DNA of 13,507 bases from Actinomycetota bacterium (GTDB lineage: Bacteria; Actinomycetota; UBA4738; G016210805): contig JACQTL010000374.1 in assembly GCA_016210805.1 (NCBI GenBank), positions 1-13,507 on the forward strand, read 5' to 3'. Below are positions 1 through 7,484 of this stretch, in pieces. A program made the translations under genes and the position numbers. The notes below the pieces were generated by a model. It was not told the origin of the DNA, did no database searches, and saw only the letters and a program-made list of their open reading frames with translations. How positions within the stretch are numbered: position 1 is the first letter of the stretch; the number at the start of each line of letters is the position of its first letter.

Positions 1-127
1 CCCCCAGGCGGAGCCGCCCCCCGCGCATCGGCTCGCCGAGCAGGACGTCGTACAGAGCCCGGAGGATCCGGAGGGCCCGGCGGAGCGGGCCGGCCGGGGC
101 GGACAGGGGTGCAGCCCGCTCGCTCAC
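1..127 (-). CDS. N-terminal fragment of an unidentified protein, cut by the window edge
   Basis: An open frame of 42 codons runs off the left edge. It starts with GTG at 127-125, overlapping the TGA stop of the beta-propeller gene (126-124) in a GTGA arrangement typical of translational coupling. The peptide begins MSERAAPLSAPAGP and continues with RALRILRALYDVLLGEP, so an alanine/proline-rich start is followed by a basic, leucine-rich stretch that could form an amphipathic helix. Almost all codons end in G or C, like the neighbouring genes, which supports real coding. I do not recognise the family and too little is visible to assign a function. It is probably co-transcribed with the propeller gene. 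The coupling is the main evidence for the call; the start could be wrong, but the frame has no stop in the visible part. Confidence 0.5.
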   Translation of the reverse strand, partial: MSERAAPLSAPAGPLRRALRILRALYDVLLGEPMRGGRLRLG

Positions 128-3006
128 GAGCCCGTCCCCAGTCGCCGGAGGTCCAGGAAGGCGAGGTGCCCGGCGTCGGTCAGGACGATCGTCCGGGGGC
201 CGATCGCGCCCACGGAGGGCAGCTCCGTCCCCGAGCCCGACGGCTCGAACGAGCCCAGCAGCCGCCCGGTGCGCAGCTCGTGGATCGACACCCTGTGGTC
301 CCGCTCGTTGAGGTCCTCGAGCCGGCCCTGCTCGGACAGGACCACGAAGTCCCCCAGCACCACCGGGCTCCCGTTGGGCCGGGTGTGCATCCGCATCGAC
401 CAGAGCTCCCGGCCGGTCCGGGCGTCGAACGCGTGGGCCACGGCCGAGCCGTCCACGGCTACCACGACCCCCGATCCCGCACCCGGGCCCACGAACACTG
501 CGGGCTCCATCGCGGCCCGCCACACCTCCCGTCCCGTCGCCGCGTCCACGGCCAGCAGGAAGGTCTCGGTGTCCGTCGCCGCCCCGTCGAAGATCAGCCC
601 GTCGTGCGTGGCCAGCGGGCCGAAGGCCTCCACCCCGTCGACGCGCCACTCCACGGCCCCCGTTCGGCCGTCCAGCCGGACCAGCCCGCCCACCCCGTAG
701 ACCACGTCGCCGTCGGCCAGCACGAGGGGCGAGGACTCCCCCACCCCCGAGACCTCGCGGAACCAGAGCGGCTCCCCGGTGCGGAGGTCCACGGCGGCCA
801 GGCCCTGTCCCCGGATCGGGACGAAGACGCGGTCCCGGTCCACGGCCGGGGCCACCGACGGGAACGGCTCGCCCATCGGGAAGCGCCAGAGGGGCTCCCC
901 GCCCCCCGCGGGGAGGGCCAGGAGCTCCGGGCCGTCCTGGAACAGCAGGACGTCCCCCACCGGTATCGAGAACGCCGCCTGGTGCTCGGTCTCGGCCAGG
1001 GCCGCTATCGGTCCTCCCGCCTCCAGGGAGACCCGCCAGGCCACGTCGTCGAAGTCCGGGAACACCACGGCATCGCCGTCCGGGATGGGGACCGCCCGGG
1101 GCCCTGCCGCCGACACCGGGGGGGTCACCAGCCGGATCGTGCCCCCGAACCACACGCCCTCGGCCCCCGGGGCGGGCCCGGCGGCCAGGGCCACCACCGC
1201 GTTCGGCCAGGGGTCCTCCTGGTCGACGACGACCACCAGGCCGCCGCCGTAGAGCGCCATGTCGATCTCGGTGTCCGAGGTCCCGGGGGTGGCCGTGGGG
1301 ACCTCGACGGAGCCCAGGAGCCGGCCGTCGGCCAGGGCGTGGCGATGGATCCGCCCCTCCTCCGAGAGGGCCAGCACCTCGTCGCCGAGCACGACGGGGT
1401 CCGCCCGGACCCGGCCGGGGACGGCCACGTCCCAGCGGGGCTCGCCCGTGGCGGCCTCCAGGACGACCAGGGTGCTGTCGTCCACCAGCGCGACGACCGC
1501 GTCCTCGGTGAGGGCCACGCCCTCCACCTCCCCGGCCAGCCGGCGGGTCCACCGCAGCTCGCCGGTGGCCGCGTCGAGGGCCCGGAGCGTGCCGAAGGTG
1601 TCGCCGGCCAGGACCAGGCCGCCGGCCACGGCCGGCCCCGCGGTGGCCTCGGCCTCCAGGGAGGCCGACCACCGGGTCGAGCCGTCGGCCAGGTTCAGGG
1701 CTCCGATGCCTCCGTCCTCGTCCACGACCACGGCCCCGTCGCTCGCCAGGGCGGGGGCCGCCCGGACCACCGCCCCGACGTCCGCCTCCCACCGGACCTC
1801 CCCGTCTTCCAGGGACAGGCCCCGGACCACCCCGTCCTCGCCGGCGGCCACGACCAGCCCGCCGGTCACGAGCGGCGCCGCGGACACGAGGTCGGGGAAG
1901 CGCCGGGCCCACCGGGTGGCCCCGGTCGGCGCGTCGATCGCGAACAGCGACTTGGCTCCGTCGGCCACCAGGACGACCTCCCCGGCCAGCACGGGTGGTG
2001 CGACGATGGGGCCCGCGAGCCGGGCCCGCCACGTCACCTCCCCGGTTCGCAGGTCCAGGGCCGAGACGGCGCCGTCCTCCTGCACGACGACCGAACGTTC
2101 CCCGTCGCCGGCCGGGGGGAGGTGGACGGACCCGGAATGCGCGTCGGTCCACAGCAGGCGCGGGGGGTCGAGGCTGGCCTCGGGGCGGTGGTTGGAGCGC
2201 CCGGGCTCCAGCCCCGGCCCGCCACCCGGCTCCTCGGCCCAGTCCCCGACCGGACCGAGCCCCGGGTCGGGACCGGCCAGGTCGACCGCGGGGCCGTGCA
2301 CCGCGAGCAGCTCCTTGTCCAGGCGGAACCCGACGGCCGGTGCCTCCTGCGACGTGCTGACGGTGCCGACGCCGGGGCACGCCCATTCGGTCCCGCGGAG
2401 GGTCACCTCCTGCTCGCCGACGACGATCGTCCCGTCGTTCTCGGACCGGAAGCATCCGTCGAGCGTGGTGCCGGCCGCCTCCACCGGCCCGGTCTCGACG
2501 ATCTCCGTCCTGAACGAGGTGTACCGGAGCCCGAAGGCCTCCCCCTCGTAGGTCCACGAGGTGCCCACCTCGATGGGCAGGCGGGCCACCTCCCAGGCCG
2601 GCGTGACGGACTGATGGGTGCCGGCGCTGCGTCCCCCCAGGAGGAGGAGCCGCGGGCCGCGCCTCCCCAGGTACTGGAGGCTCACCGAAGGTGGGGAGGA
2701 GAGGTCCAGGATCTCGACGACCATCGCCCTCGAGCCCCCCGGCGCCTCCGGGAGGACGGCCTCGCCCCGGACCCGGACCACCTCCAGGTAGGTCTCCCCC
2801 CCGCCGGAGGTCACCCTGTACACCCAGGTGGTCCCGAGCTCCATGGGGTACAGGAGGTCGAGGTCGTCGGGGGTCCCCGAGGGATCGGAGGCCATCACGC
2901 CGAAGGTCGCCGTCCCCACGATGAGCAGGAACACCGTCGCCGCGGCCGCCCAACGAGCGGCCCGGGCGGGTCGGGGATCCGGTTCCGCGGGCGGGTCGTC
3001 GGCCAT
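124..3006 (-). CDS. Membrane-anchored PQQ-like beta-propeller repeat protein
   Basis: The product has 960 residues. Residues 1-17 are hydrophilic and 18-40 form one hydrophobic helix, so it is probably anchored in the membrane with the bulk outside the cell. Residues about 50-230 contain two related blocks beginning YPMELGTTWVYR (53-64) and LPIEVGTSWTYE (143-154), an apparent internal duplication. From about 285 to the end there are repeated blades with the PQQ/quinoprotein-like signature (A/V/L)D-x-x-TG-x-x-x-W, e.g. LDLRTGEVTW (317), IDAPTGATRW (357), LDAATGELRW (477), VDLRTGEPLW (739), LDGRTGAVEW (778), VDAATGREVW (820) and FDARTGRELW (860). This is enough for two propellers, roughly 285-580 and 600-955. 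Such proteins are usually scaffolds or ligand binders; no quinoprotein dehydrogenase active site was recognised, so enzymatic activity is not claimed. No clear Shine-Dalgarno precedes the ATG. It diverges from the hydrolase gene across only 45 bp. Confidence 0.85.
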   Translation of the reverse strand: MADDPPAEPDPRPARAARWAAAATVFLLIVGTATFGVMASDPSGTPDDLDLLYPMELGTTWVYRVTSGGGETYLEVVRVRGEAVLPEAPGGSRAMVVEILDLSSPPSVSLQYLGRRGPRLLLLGGRSAGTHQSVTPAWEVARLPIEVGTSWTYEGEAFGLRYTSFRTEIVETGPVEAAGTTLDGCFRSENDGTIVVGEQEVTLRGTEWACPGVGTVSTSQEAPAVGFRLDKELLAVHGPAVDLAGPDPGLGPVGDWAEEPGGGPGLEPGRSNHRPEASLDPPRLLWTDAHSGSVHLPPAGDGERSVVVQEDGAVSALDLRTGEVTWRARLAGPIVAPPVLAGEVVLVADGAKSLFAIDAPTGATRWARRFPDLVSAAPLVTGGLVVAAGEDGVVRGLSLEDGEVRWEADVGAVVRAAPALASDGAVVVDEDGGIGALNLADGSTRWSASLEAEATAGPAVAGGLVLAGDTFGTLRALDAATGELRWTRRLAGEVEGVALTEDAVVALVDDSTLVVLEAATGEPRWDVAVPGRVRADPVVLGDEVLALSEEGRIHRHALADGRLLGSVEVPTATPGTSDTEIDMALYGGGLVVVVDQEDPWPNAVVALAAGPAPGAEGVWFGGTIRLVTPPVSAAGPRAVPIPDGDAVVFPDFDDVAWRVSLEAGGPIAALAETEHQAAFSIPVGDVLLFQDGPELLALPAGGGEPLWRFPMGEPFPSVAPAVDRDRVFVPIRGQGLAAVDLRTGEPLWFREVSGVGESSPLVLADGDVVYGVGGLVRLDGRTGAVEWRVDGVEAFGPLATHDGLIFDGAATDTETFLLAVDAATGREVWRAAMEPAVFVGPGAGSGVVVAVDGSAVAHAFDARTGRELWSMRMHTRPNGSPVVLGDFVVLSEQGRLEDLNERDHRVSIHELRTGRLLGSFEPSGSGTELPSVGAIGPRTIVLTDAGHLAFLDLRRLGTGS

Positions 3007-3051
3007 GCGTCCGGTACGGTAGCCGATGGCCGGGGTCTACAGGGAGCCTGG

Positions 3052-3708
3052 ATGCAGAAGATCGCGTTCCGGACCGAGGACGGCGTGGCCCTGGAGGGAG
3101 ACCTCAGGACGCCGGACGGAGGTACGAGGGGCTCGGCGGTCCTCTGCCACGCGCACCCCCGCCACGGGGGGAGCAAGGACCATCCCGTGCTCTGGCAGGT
3201 GAGGATCGCCCTGTCCCGGCTGGGGCTCGTCGCCCTCGGCTTCAACTTCCGGGGGGTCATGGGGTCCGGCGGGTCGTACGACGGCGGGGTCCGGGAGGTC
3301 CTGGACGCTCGGGCGGCCGTCGGCCGGGTCCGGGAGGAGGCCACCGGTCCCACGGTGCTCTTCGGGTGGTCGTTCGGGGCGAACGTGGCGCTGCGGGCGG
3401 CCATCGACGACGAGCGGGTCCGGGCCCTGGTCCTCACCGGCATCCCCCTGGCGGCGACCTCCCTCCGTCTGCCGCCCCTCCCCGACGACGGCCGCCTGGG
3501 AACCCTGGGCCGTCCGGTCCTCCTCGCGGTCGGGGAGGAGGACGCCTTCGCACCCCTCGACATGGTCCGCGACCTGGCCGGCCGGATCCCGGAGGCGGAG
3601 GTAGAGGTGCTCGCCGGCACGGACCACTTCTTCCCCCAGCGGGAACGGGAGCTCGGCGAGCGCGTGGCCGAGTTCGTCGATCGCGCGCTTCGAGCGGAGC
3701 GGGAATGA
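3052..3708 (+). CDS. Alpha/beta hydrolase (COG2945-like)
   Basis: This 218-residue protein is a compact alpha/beta hydrolase. The nucleophile elbow GWSFG places Ser at residue 107, the acid is probably Asp164 (GEEDAFAP) and the base His192 (GTDHFF), so the triad looks complete. The early CHAHPRHGGSKDHPV (32-46) followed by FNFRGVMGSGGSYDGG (64-79) is characteristic of the short COG2945 group, which lacks a large lid. The substrate is unknown; esterase or peptidase-like activity is the family expectation. The ATG at 3052 was chosen because AGGGAG lies about 5 nt upstream and the encoded N-terminus begins the first beta strand directly; upstream codons in this frame are antisense to the propeller gene. 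It is first in a three-gene plus-strand operon and its stop overlaps the next start (ATGA). Confidence 0.88.
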   Translation: MQKIAFRTEDGVALEGDLRTPDGGTRGSAVLCHAHPRHGGSKDHPVLWQVRIALSRLGLVALGFNFRGVMGSGGSYDGGVREVLDARAAVGRVREEATGPTVLFGWSFGANVALRAAIDDERVRALVLTGIPLAATSLRLPPLPDDGRLGTLGRPVLLAVGEEDAFAPLDMVRDLAGRIPEAEVEVLAGTDHFFPQRERELGERVAEFVDRALRAERE

Positions 3709-4049
3709 GGGCGAGCTCCGGCGGGGAGATCCCGGGCGGGATGGAGCGCTCCGGACGGCACCGGGAGGAGGATCGGAGCTCCCTGGCCGCCGCCGCGGCG
3801 GTCCTGGGGCTCGTCGGGCTGGCCCTGGTCCCCCTCGGCCCGCTGATCCTGGCCCGGCCCGTGGAGCCGGCCGACCTCTCCCCCGTGGCCGGGGCCGCGT
3901 TCGTGTTCTCCTCGCTCCTGGCCGGGCTCCTCGCGGTGGTCCTGGGGCTGGTGTCCCGGCGGAGCGAGTCCCGGTGGCTGGCGGTGACCGGCGTGGCCCT
4001 CGGATCCCTGGTGGGCCTGGGGTTCGCCGTCACGCTCGCGGTCTCGTGA
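3705..4049 (+). CDS. Small membrane protein with three predicted helices
   Basis: The 114-residue product starts with a charged segment of about 26 residues, followed by three hydrophobic segments at about 27-50, 60-83 and 91-113, with SRRSESR between helices two and three. Layout and composition resemble the many small actinobacterial DUF4190-like membrane proteins, but I cannot assign a family firmly and no function is known. The start ATG overlaps the hydrolase stop as ATGA, implying translational coupling. An alternative in-frame ATG at 3741 (residue 13) would give a 102-residue protein and has a purine-rich GGGGAGAT about 12 nt upstream. Five bases separate its stop from the DUF72 start. 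The conserved-looking operon suggests a shared membrane or envelope role, which is inference only. Confidence 0.72.
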   Translation: MRASSGGEIPGGMERSGRHREEDRSSLAAAAAVLGLVGLALVPLGPLILARPVEPADLSPVAGAAFVFSSLLAGLLAVVLGLVSRRSESRWLAVTGVALGSLVGLGFAVTLAVS

Positions 4050-4053
4050 GCGG

Positions 4054-4842
4054 ATGATCCTGGTCGGGACCAGCGGCTGGCAGTACCGGGACTGGCGGGG
4101 GGTCCTCTACCCGGAAGGCCTCCCCCAGCGGCGGTGGCTGGCCCACTTCAGCGCCCGCTTCCCCGCGGTGGAGGTGAACAACTCCTTCTACCGCCTGCCC
4201 ACCGAGGAGACCTTCGTCCGGTGGCGGGAGGAGTCGGCCGACGGGTTCACCTTCGCCGTGAAGGCCAGCCGGTACATCACCCACTCGAGGAGGCTCCGGG
4301 AGGCCGAGGAACCGGTGAGGCTCTTCCTGGACCGGGCCCGGCGCCTGGGCGGGAAGCTGGGGCCGGTCCTCTACCAGCTGCCGCCCAGGTTCCCCGCCGA
4401 CCTGGATCGCCTGGAGGGGTTCCTCCGGGCCCTCCCCGGGGACGTCCGGGCCGCCTTCGAGTTCCGGGACCGGTCGTGGGACCGGGACGGGGTCCGGGCC
4501 GTCCTCGACCGGGTCGGAGCCGCGTGGGTGCTGGCCGACAGCCCCGGGGCCCGGGTGGAGGACCACGTGACCGGGGGATGGAGCTACGTCCGCCTCCACC
4601 GGGGCGGGCACGGGAGCGCGGGGGCCGACTACGCGCGGGAGAAGCTCCGGCGGTGGGCGGACCGGATCGCGGCCCTCCCCGCCCGCGACGTGTACGTCTT
4701 CTTCAACAACGACCCGACCGGGGCGGCCGTCCGGGACGCGCGCACCCTGCTGGACCTCCTGGCCGAGCGGGTCCCGGAGCGCAAGCTGGCCGGCCCGCCG
4801 GGGGGTGACGAGGCCCCGGCCGAGCAGGGCTCACTCGGCTGA
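4054..4842 (+). CDS. DUF72 domain protein (YecE family)
   Basis: The 262-residue protein has the hallmarks of DUF72 (PF01904): ILVGTSGWQYRDWRGVLYP at residues 2-20, VEVNNSFYRLP (about 41-51), FAVKASRYITHSRRL, a YQLPPRF segment, AAFEFRDRSW, and a late VYVFFNND (about 213-220). The family folds as a TIM barrel; its biochemical function is not established, although it is widespread and structurally related to metal-dependent TIM-barrel enzymes. The length is normal. The gene lies 4 bp after the stop of the small membrane protein gene and is the last of that operon. Its final 12 bp overlap the 3' end of the convergent saccharopine-dehydrogenase-like gene, so no stand-alone terminator fits between the two operons. 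Confidence 0.9.
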   Translation: MILVGTSGWQYRDWRGVLYPEGLPQRRWLAHFSARFPAVEVNNSFYRLPTEETFVRWREESADGFTFAVKASRYITHSRRLREAEEPVRLFLDRARRLGGKLGPVLYQLPPRFPADLDRLEGFLRALPGDVRAAFEFRDRSWDRDGVRAVLDRVGAAWVLADSPGARVEDHVTGGWSYVRLHRGGHGSAGADYAREKLRRWADRIAALPARDVYVFFNNDPTGAAVRDARTLLDLLAERVPERKLAGPPGGDEAPAEQGSLG

Positions 4843-5987
4843 GCCCCTCCCCGGGCGCTCCTCGACCGAGACCGTCACCTCGACCCCCTCCGCGGCGACC
4901 GCATCCAGGAGCTGCCCGGCCGGGAACGCCGTCTCGGGAGGACGGACCCCGGGCTGGCCCCGTCCGCCGGCCAGCCACCGGGCGGCGGTGGCGATGGGGA
5001 CGGCCGTCCCGAAGGGCCCCGCGCCGATGCCCTCCGGCTGAGGACGGAACGTGCACCGGGCCAGGAAGCGAGCCGGACTCCCGCCCATCGACCCCTCGGC
5101 CACGACGTCCAGCACCTCGACGTCCCGGGGCGGCCCCTCGGGCCCCGGGAGGCGCGCCAGGACGGCGAGGAGCGCGTCACGGGGACCGACCCGCGTGCCG
5201 TCGGGCAGGGCCACCGGCTCCTCCGAGGCCAGGCCGGCCTCCACGAACAGCCGGAACCCTTCGTGCACCGCGGGGGGAAGGGCCAGTCGCCACCGGACGT
5301 CCCGGACGCCGGGGATCGTCCGCGGAAGGGTGGCCAGCTCGGAGTGGAGGGTATAGAAGGCCGGCATCTCGCCGAGGGGGGCGGGAACGCGTACCGGACC
5401 TCCCCCGAGGCCGCCGGCACCTCGCGGAGCTCCCCCTCCTCGAAGACGTAGGCGGGCATCGTGTACTCGTCGAGGATCGTCTCGGCCGAGTACGGCACGC
5501 CGAAGCCCGAGGCGCTTTCTTCCACCGCGCCGTCGATGATGTCGATCGAGCGCACGTCGTCCAGGCGCTCCGCGGCCAGGGCGGCCATCAGGTTGGAGAG
5601 CCCGGGACACGCCCCGATGCCCACGACCGCGGGGAGCCCGGCCTCCCGGAACCGGGCGTCGAGCTCGAGCTGGCGAAGGGTCATGTGGAACAGCCCGCCC
5701 AGGTCGGCGTAGGGGACCCGGGCGGCCAGGGCGGCCTCCATGGCCTCGAGGTTCAGGCGGTACGGGAGGCAGCAGGCCACGGCGTCCGCCCCGCCCAGGG
5801 CCCCGGCCAGCCCTCCGGCGGCGGCGTCGGAGGCCCTGGCCTCCCCCCGGCCGACCGCCCCGACGACCGCCTCGGCCCGGCGGCCGTCGGCGTCCACCAC
5901 CACCAGGTCGACGTCGTCGTGGCGGGCCAGGAGACGGGCCGCGGACCCCCCCATGGCCCCCGCACCGAGCACGGCGATCAGCACCAT
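4831..5987 (-). CDS. Saccharopine dehydrogenase-like NAD(P) oxidoreductase, apparent frameshift
   Basis: The N-terminal 202 codons encode a Rossmann fold (IAVLGAGAMGGSAARLLAR at 4-22, then VVVDADGRRAE) and the family segment VGIGACPGLSNLMAALAAE (122-140), as in saccharopine, lysine-6 and carboxy(nor)spermidine dehydrogenases. After GEVRYAFP the original frame turns into low-complexity sequence, while the adjacent frame continues sensibly with LGEMPAFYTLHSELATLP and runs to a TGA at 4833-4831. The switch falls on a run of six G (5376-5381; C on the coding strand). One extra C would restore FPPPLGEM and a 385-residue protein of normal family length. Either the base is missing through sequencing or assembly error, or the gene is recently broken; recoding is a remote third option. 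It is last in the patD operon, 31 bp after the second aldehyde dehydrogenase. Substrate unknown. Confidence 0.75.
5376..5381 (-). other. Putative one-base deletion in a homopolymer (frameshift site)
   Basis: Six G on the plus strand (CCCCCC in the coding direction) lie exactly where the family-like reading moves from one frame to the next. Upstream frame: GCG TTC CCG CCC CCC TCG. Downstream frame: GCC CCC CTC GGC GAG ATG. A seventh C joins them without losing any residue. Confidence 0.7.
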
Positions 5988-6018
5988 GCGAGACCCCCCG
6001 CCATCGTCCGACGGCCGC

Positions 6019-7446
6019 CTACAGCGGCAGGTTGGACAGGACCATGATCCGGGGCTCGGTCATCTCCTCCATGGCGTAGCGGAGGCCCTCCCGGCCGAAC
6101 CCCGAGTCCTTGGCGCCCCCGTAGGGCATCTGGTCGGCCCGGAAGGCGGACTGGTCGTTGATCACCACGCCCCCCACCTCGAGCTCCCGGTGGGCCTGGA
6201 AGGCCCTCTCGATGTCGTTCGTGAACACACCGGCCTGCAGGCCGAACCGGGAGTCGTTCACCACGGCCAGGGCCTCCTCGAAGGTCTGGTAGGGCTGCAC
6301 CGTGGTCACCGGACCGAACACCTCCTCCTTGCACACCTTCATGTCCGCGGTGACGTCCGCCAGGACCGTGGGCTCGTAGAAGGGATCGTCCCTCCTCCCC
6401 CCGGAAAGGGCGCTGGCCCCCTCCGCCAGGGCCTCGTCGACCCAGGCCGCCACCCGGTCGAGCGCGCCGGCGTCGATCAGGGGGCCCACGTCGGTTGCCG
6501 GGTCGAGCGGGTCGCCCACCTTCAGGCTCTGGACCTGCTTGACCAGGCGCTCCACGAAGTCCTCGTGGACCTCCGACTGCACCAGGATCCGCTGGACCGA
6601 GATGCAGCTCTGCCCGGCCTGGTAGTACCCGCCGATCGCGATCCGGGCGGCGGCGTGGTCCAGGTCGGCGTCGGAGTGGACGATCACGCCGGCGTTCCCG
6701 CCGAGCTCCAGCGTGAACCGCTTCCGCGGGTCCAGGCCCTTGAGGTGCCAGCCGATGGCCGGGGAGCCCGTGAACGAGACCTTGCGGAACCGGTCGTCCC
6801 CCACCATCGCCTCGGCCACCGACGAGGGCACGGGGAGCACCGAGCACATCCCCTTGGGTAGGTCGGTCTCGTCCACCAGCTCGGCCAGGACCAGGGCCCC
6901 CAGGGGGGTGGCCGTGGCCGGCTTGACCACGATGGGGGCCCCGACGGCCAGCGCGGGGGCCACCTTGTGGGCCACCAGGTTCACCGGGAAGTTGAAGGGG
7001 GTGATCCCCAGGACCGGCCCGACCGGCCAGCGCCGGACGATCCCGGCCCGCGGCCCCAGGGAGGCCTCGGTGTCGAGCCTGACGAACTCCTCGTCCCCGC
7101 GACGGAGGACCTCCCCGGCCCACCGGAACGTGGAGACGGCCCTGGAGACCTCGACGGCCGCCCACTTGATGGGCTTGCCGCCCTCCCTGGCCACGGACTC
7201 GGCGATCTCGCCGGCCCGCTCCTGGAGCCGGCGCGACACGTGGGCCAGGGCCTCGGCCCGGACATGGACGGGGAGGTGGCGGCTATCGCGGAACGTCTCG
7301 GCCGCGGAGGCGACGGTCTCCTCCACGTCGGCCTCGGTGGGGATCCCCACCTCGGCCACGACCGAGCCGTCGTACGGGCTCCGGACCTCGAACGACCCCT
7401 CCCCCGTCCGCCACGTGCCCGCCGCGTAGAACGCCCGTACGGTCAT
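6019..7446 (-). CDS. NAD(P)-dependent aldehyde dehydrogenase, candidate succinate-semialdehyde dehydrogenase
   Basis: This 475-residue ALDH-superfamily protein (COG1012) has a complete active site: Asn152 in PFNFPVN, cofactor-site motif FTGS (225-228), general base Glu247 in TLELGGNAG and nucleophile Cys281 in GQSCISVQ. The late segments FRADQMPYGGAKDSGFGREG and YAMEEMTEP resemble the lactaldehyde/GAPN-like branch of archaeal and bacterial ALDHs rather than classical GabD. Placed 38 bp after a gamma-aminobutyraldehyde dehydrogenase and under the same regulator as a GabT, it most plausibly oxidises succinate semialdehyde to succinate. That specificity rests on context; lactaldehyde or another short aldehyde is possible. 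The ATG at 7446 follows GGAGGT about 12 nt upstream; codons farther upstream overlap the preceding gene's stop region. Confidence 0.88.
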   Translation of the reverse strand: MTVRAFYAAGTWRTGEGSFEVRSPYDGSVVAEVGIPTEADVEETVASAAETFRDSRHLPVHVRAEALAHVSRRLQERAGEIAESVAREGGKPIKWAAVEVSRAVSTFRWAGEVLRRGDEEFVRLDTEASLGPRAGIVRRWPVGPVLGITPFNFPVNLVAHKVAPALAVGAPIVVKPATATPLGALVLAELVDETDLPKGMCSVLPVPSSVAEAMVGDDRFRKVSFTGSPAIGWHLKGLDPRKRFTLELGGNAGVIVHSDADLDHAAARIAIGGYYQAGQSCISVQRILVQSEVHEDFVERLVKQVQSLKVGDPLDPATDVGPLIDAGALDRVAAWVDEALAEGASALSGGRRDDPFYEPTVLADVTADMKVCKEEVFGPVTTVQPYQTFEEALAVVNDSRFGLQAGVFTNDIERAFQAHRELEVGGVVINDQSAFRADQMPYGGAKDSGFGREGLRYAMEEMTEPRIMVLSNLPL

Positions 7447-7484
7447 GTCGGCATCACCACCTCCGGTCGGCGCCCGGACCGCGG

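Noticed and set aside
109..3051. A very long plus-strand open frame in front of, and continuous with, the hydrolase gene
   Set aside because: It is antisense to the beta-propeller gene and its translation is low-complexity, rich in R, P, G and H, as expected from the shadow frame of a GC-rich gene. The hydrolase fold begins at the ATG at 3052.
3007..3051. Overlapping divergent -10-like hexamers TACGGT/TACCGT in the 45-bp gap between the propeller and hydrolase genes
   Set aside because: Matches to consensus are weak and no supporting -35 boxes were seen, so no promoter is annotated, although both promoters must be close by.
5376..5381. Programmed frameshifting as the normal expression mode of the saccharopine-dehydrogenase-like gene
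   Set aside because: No stimulatory structure was recognised and homopolymer error or a simple mutation explains the data more economically; kept only as a remote alternative.
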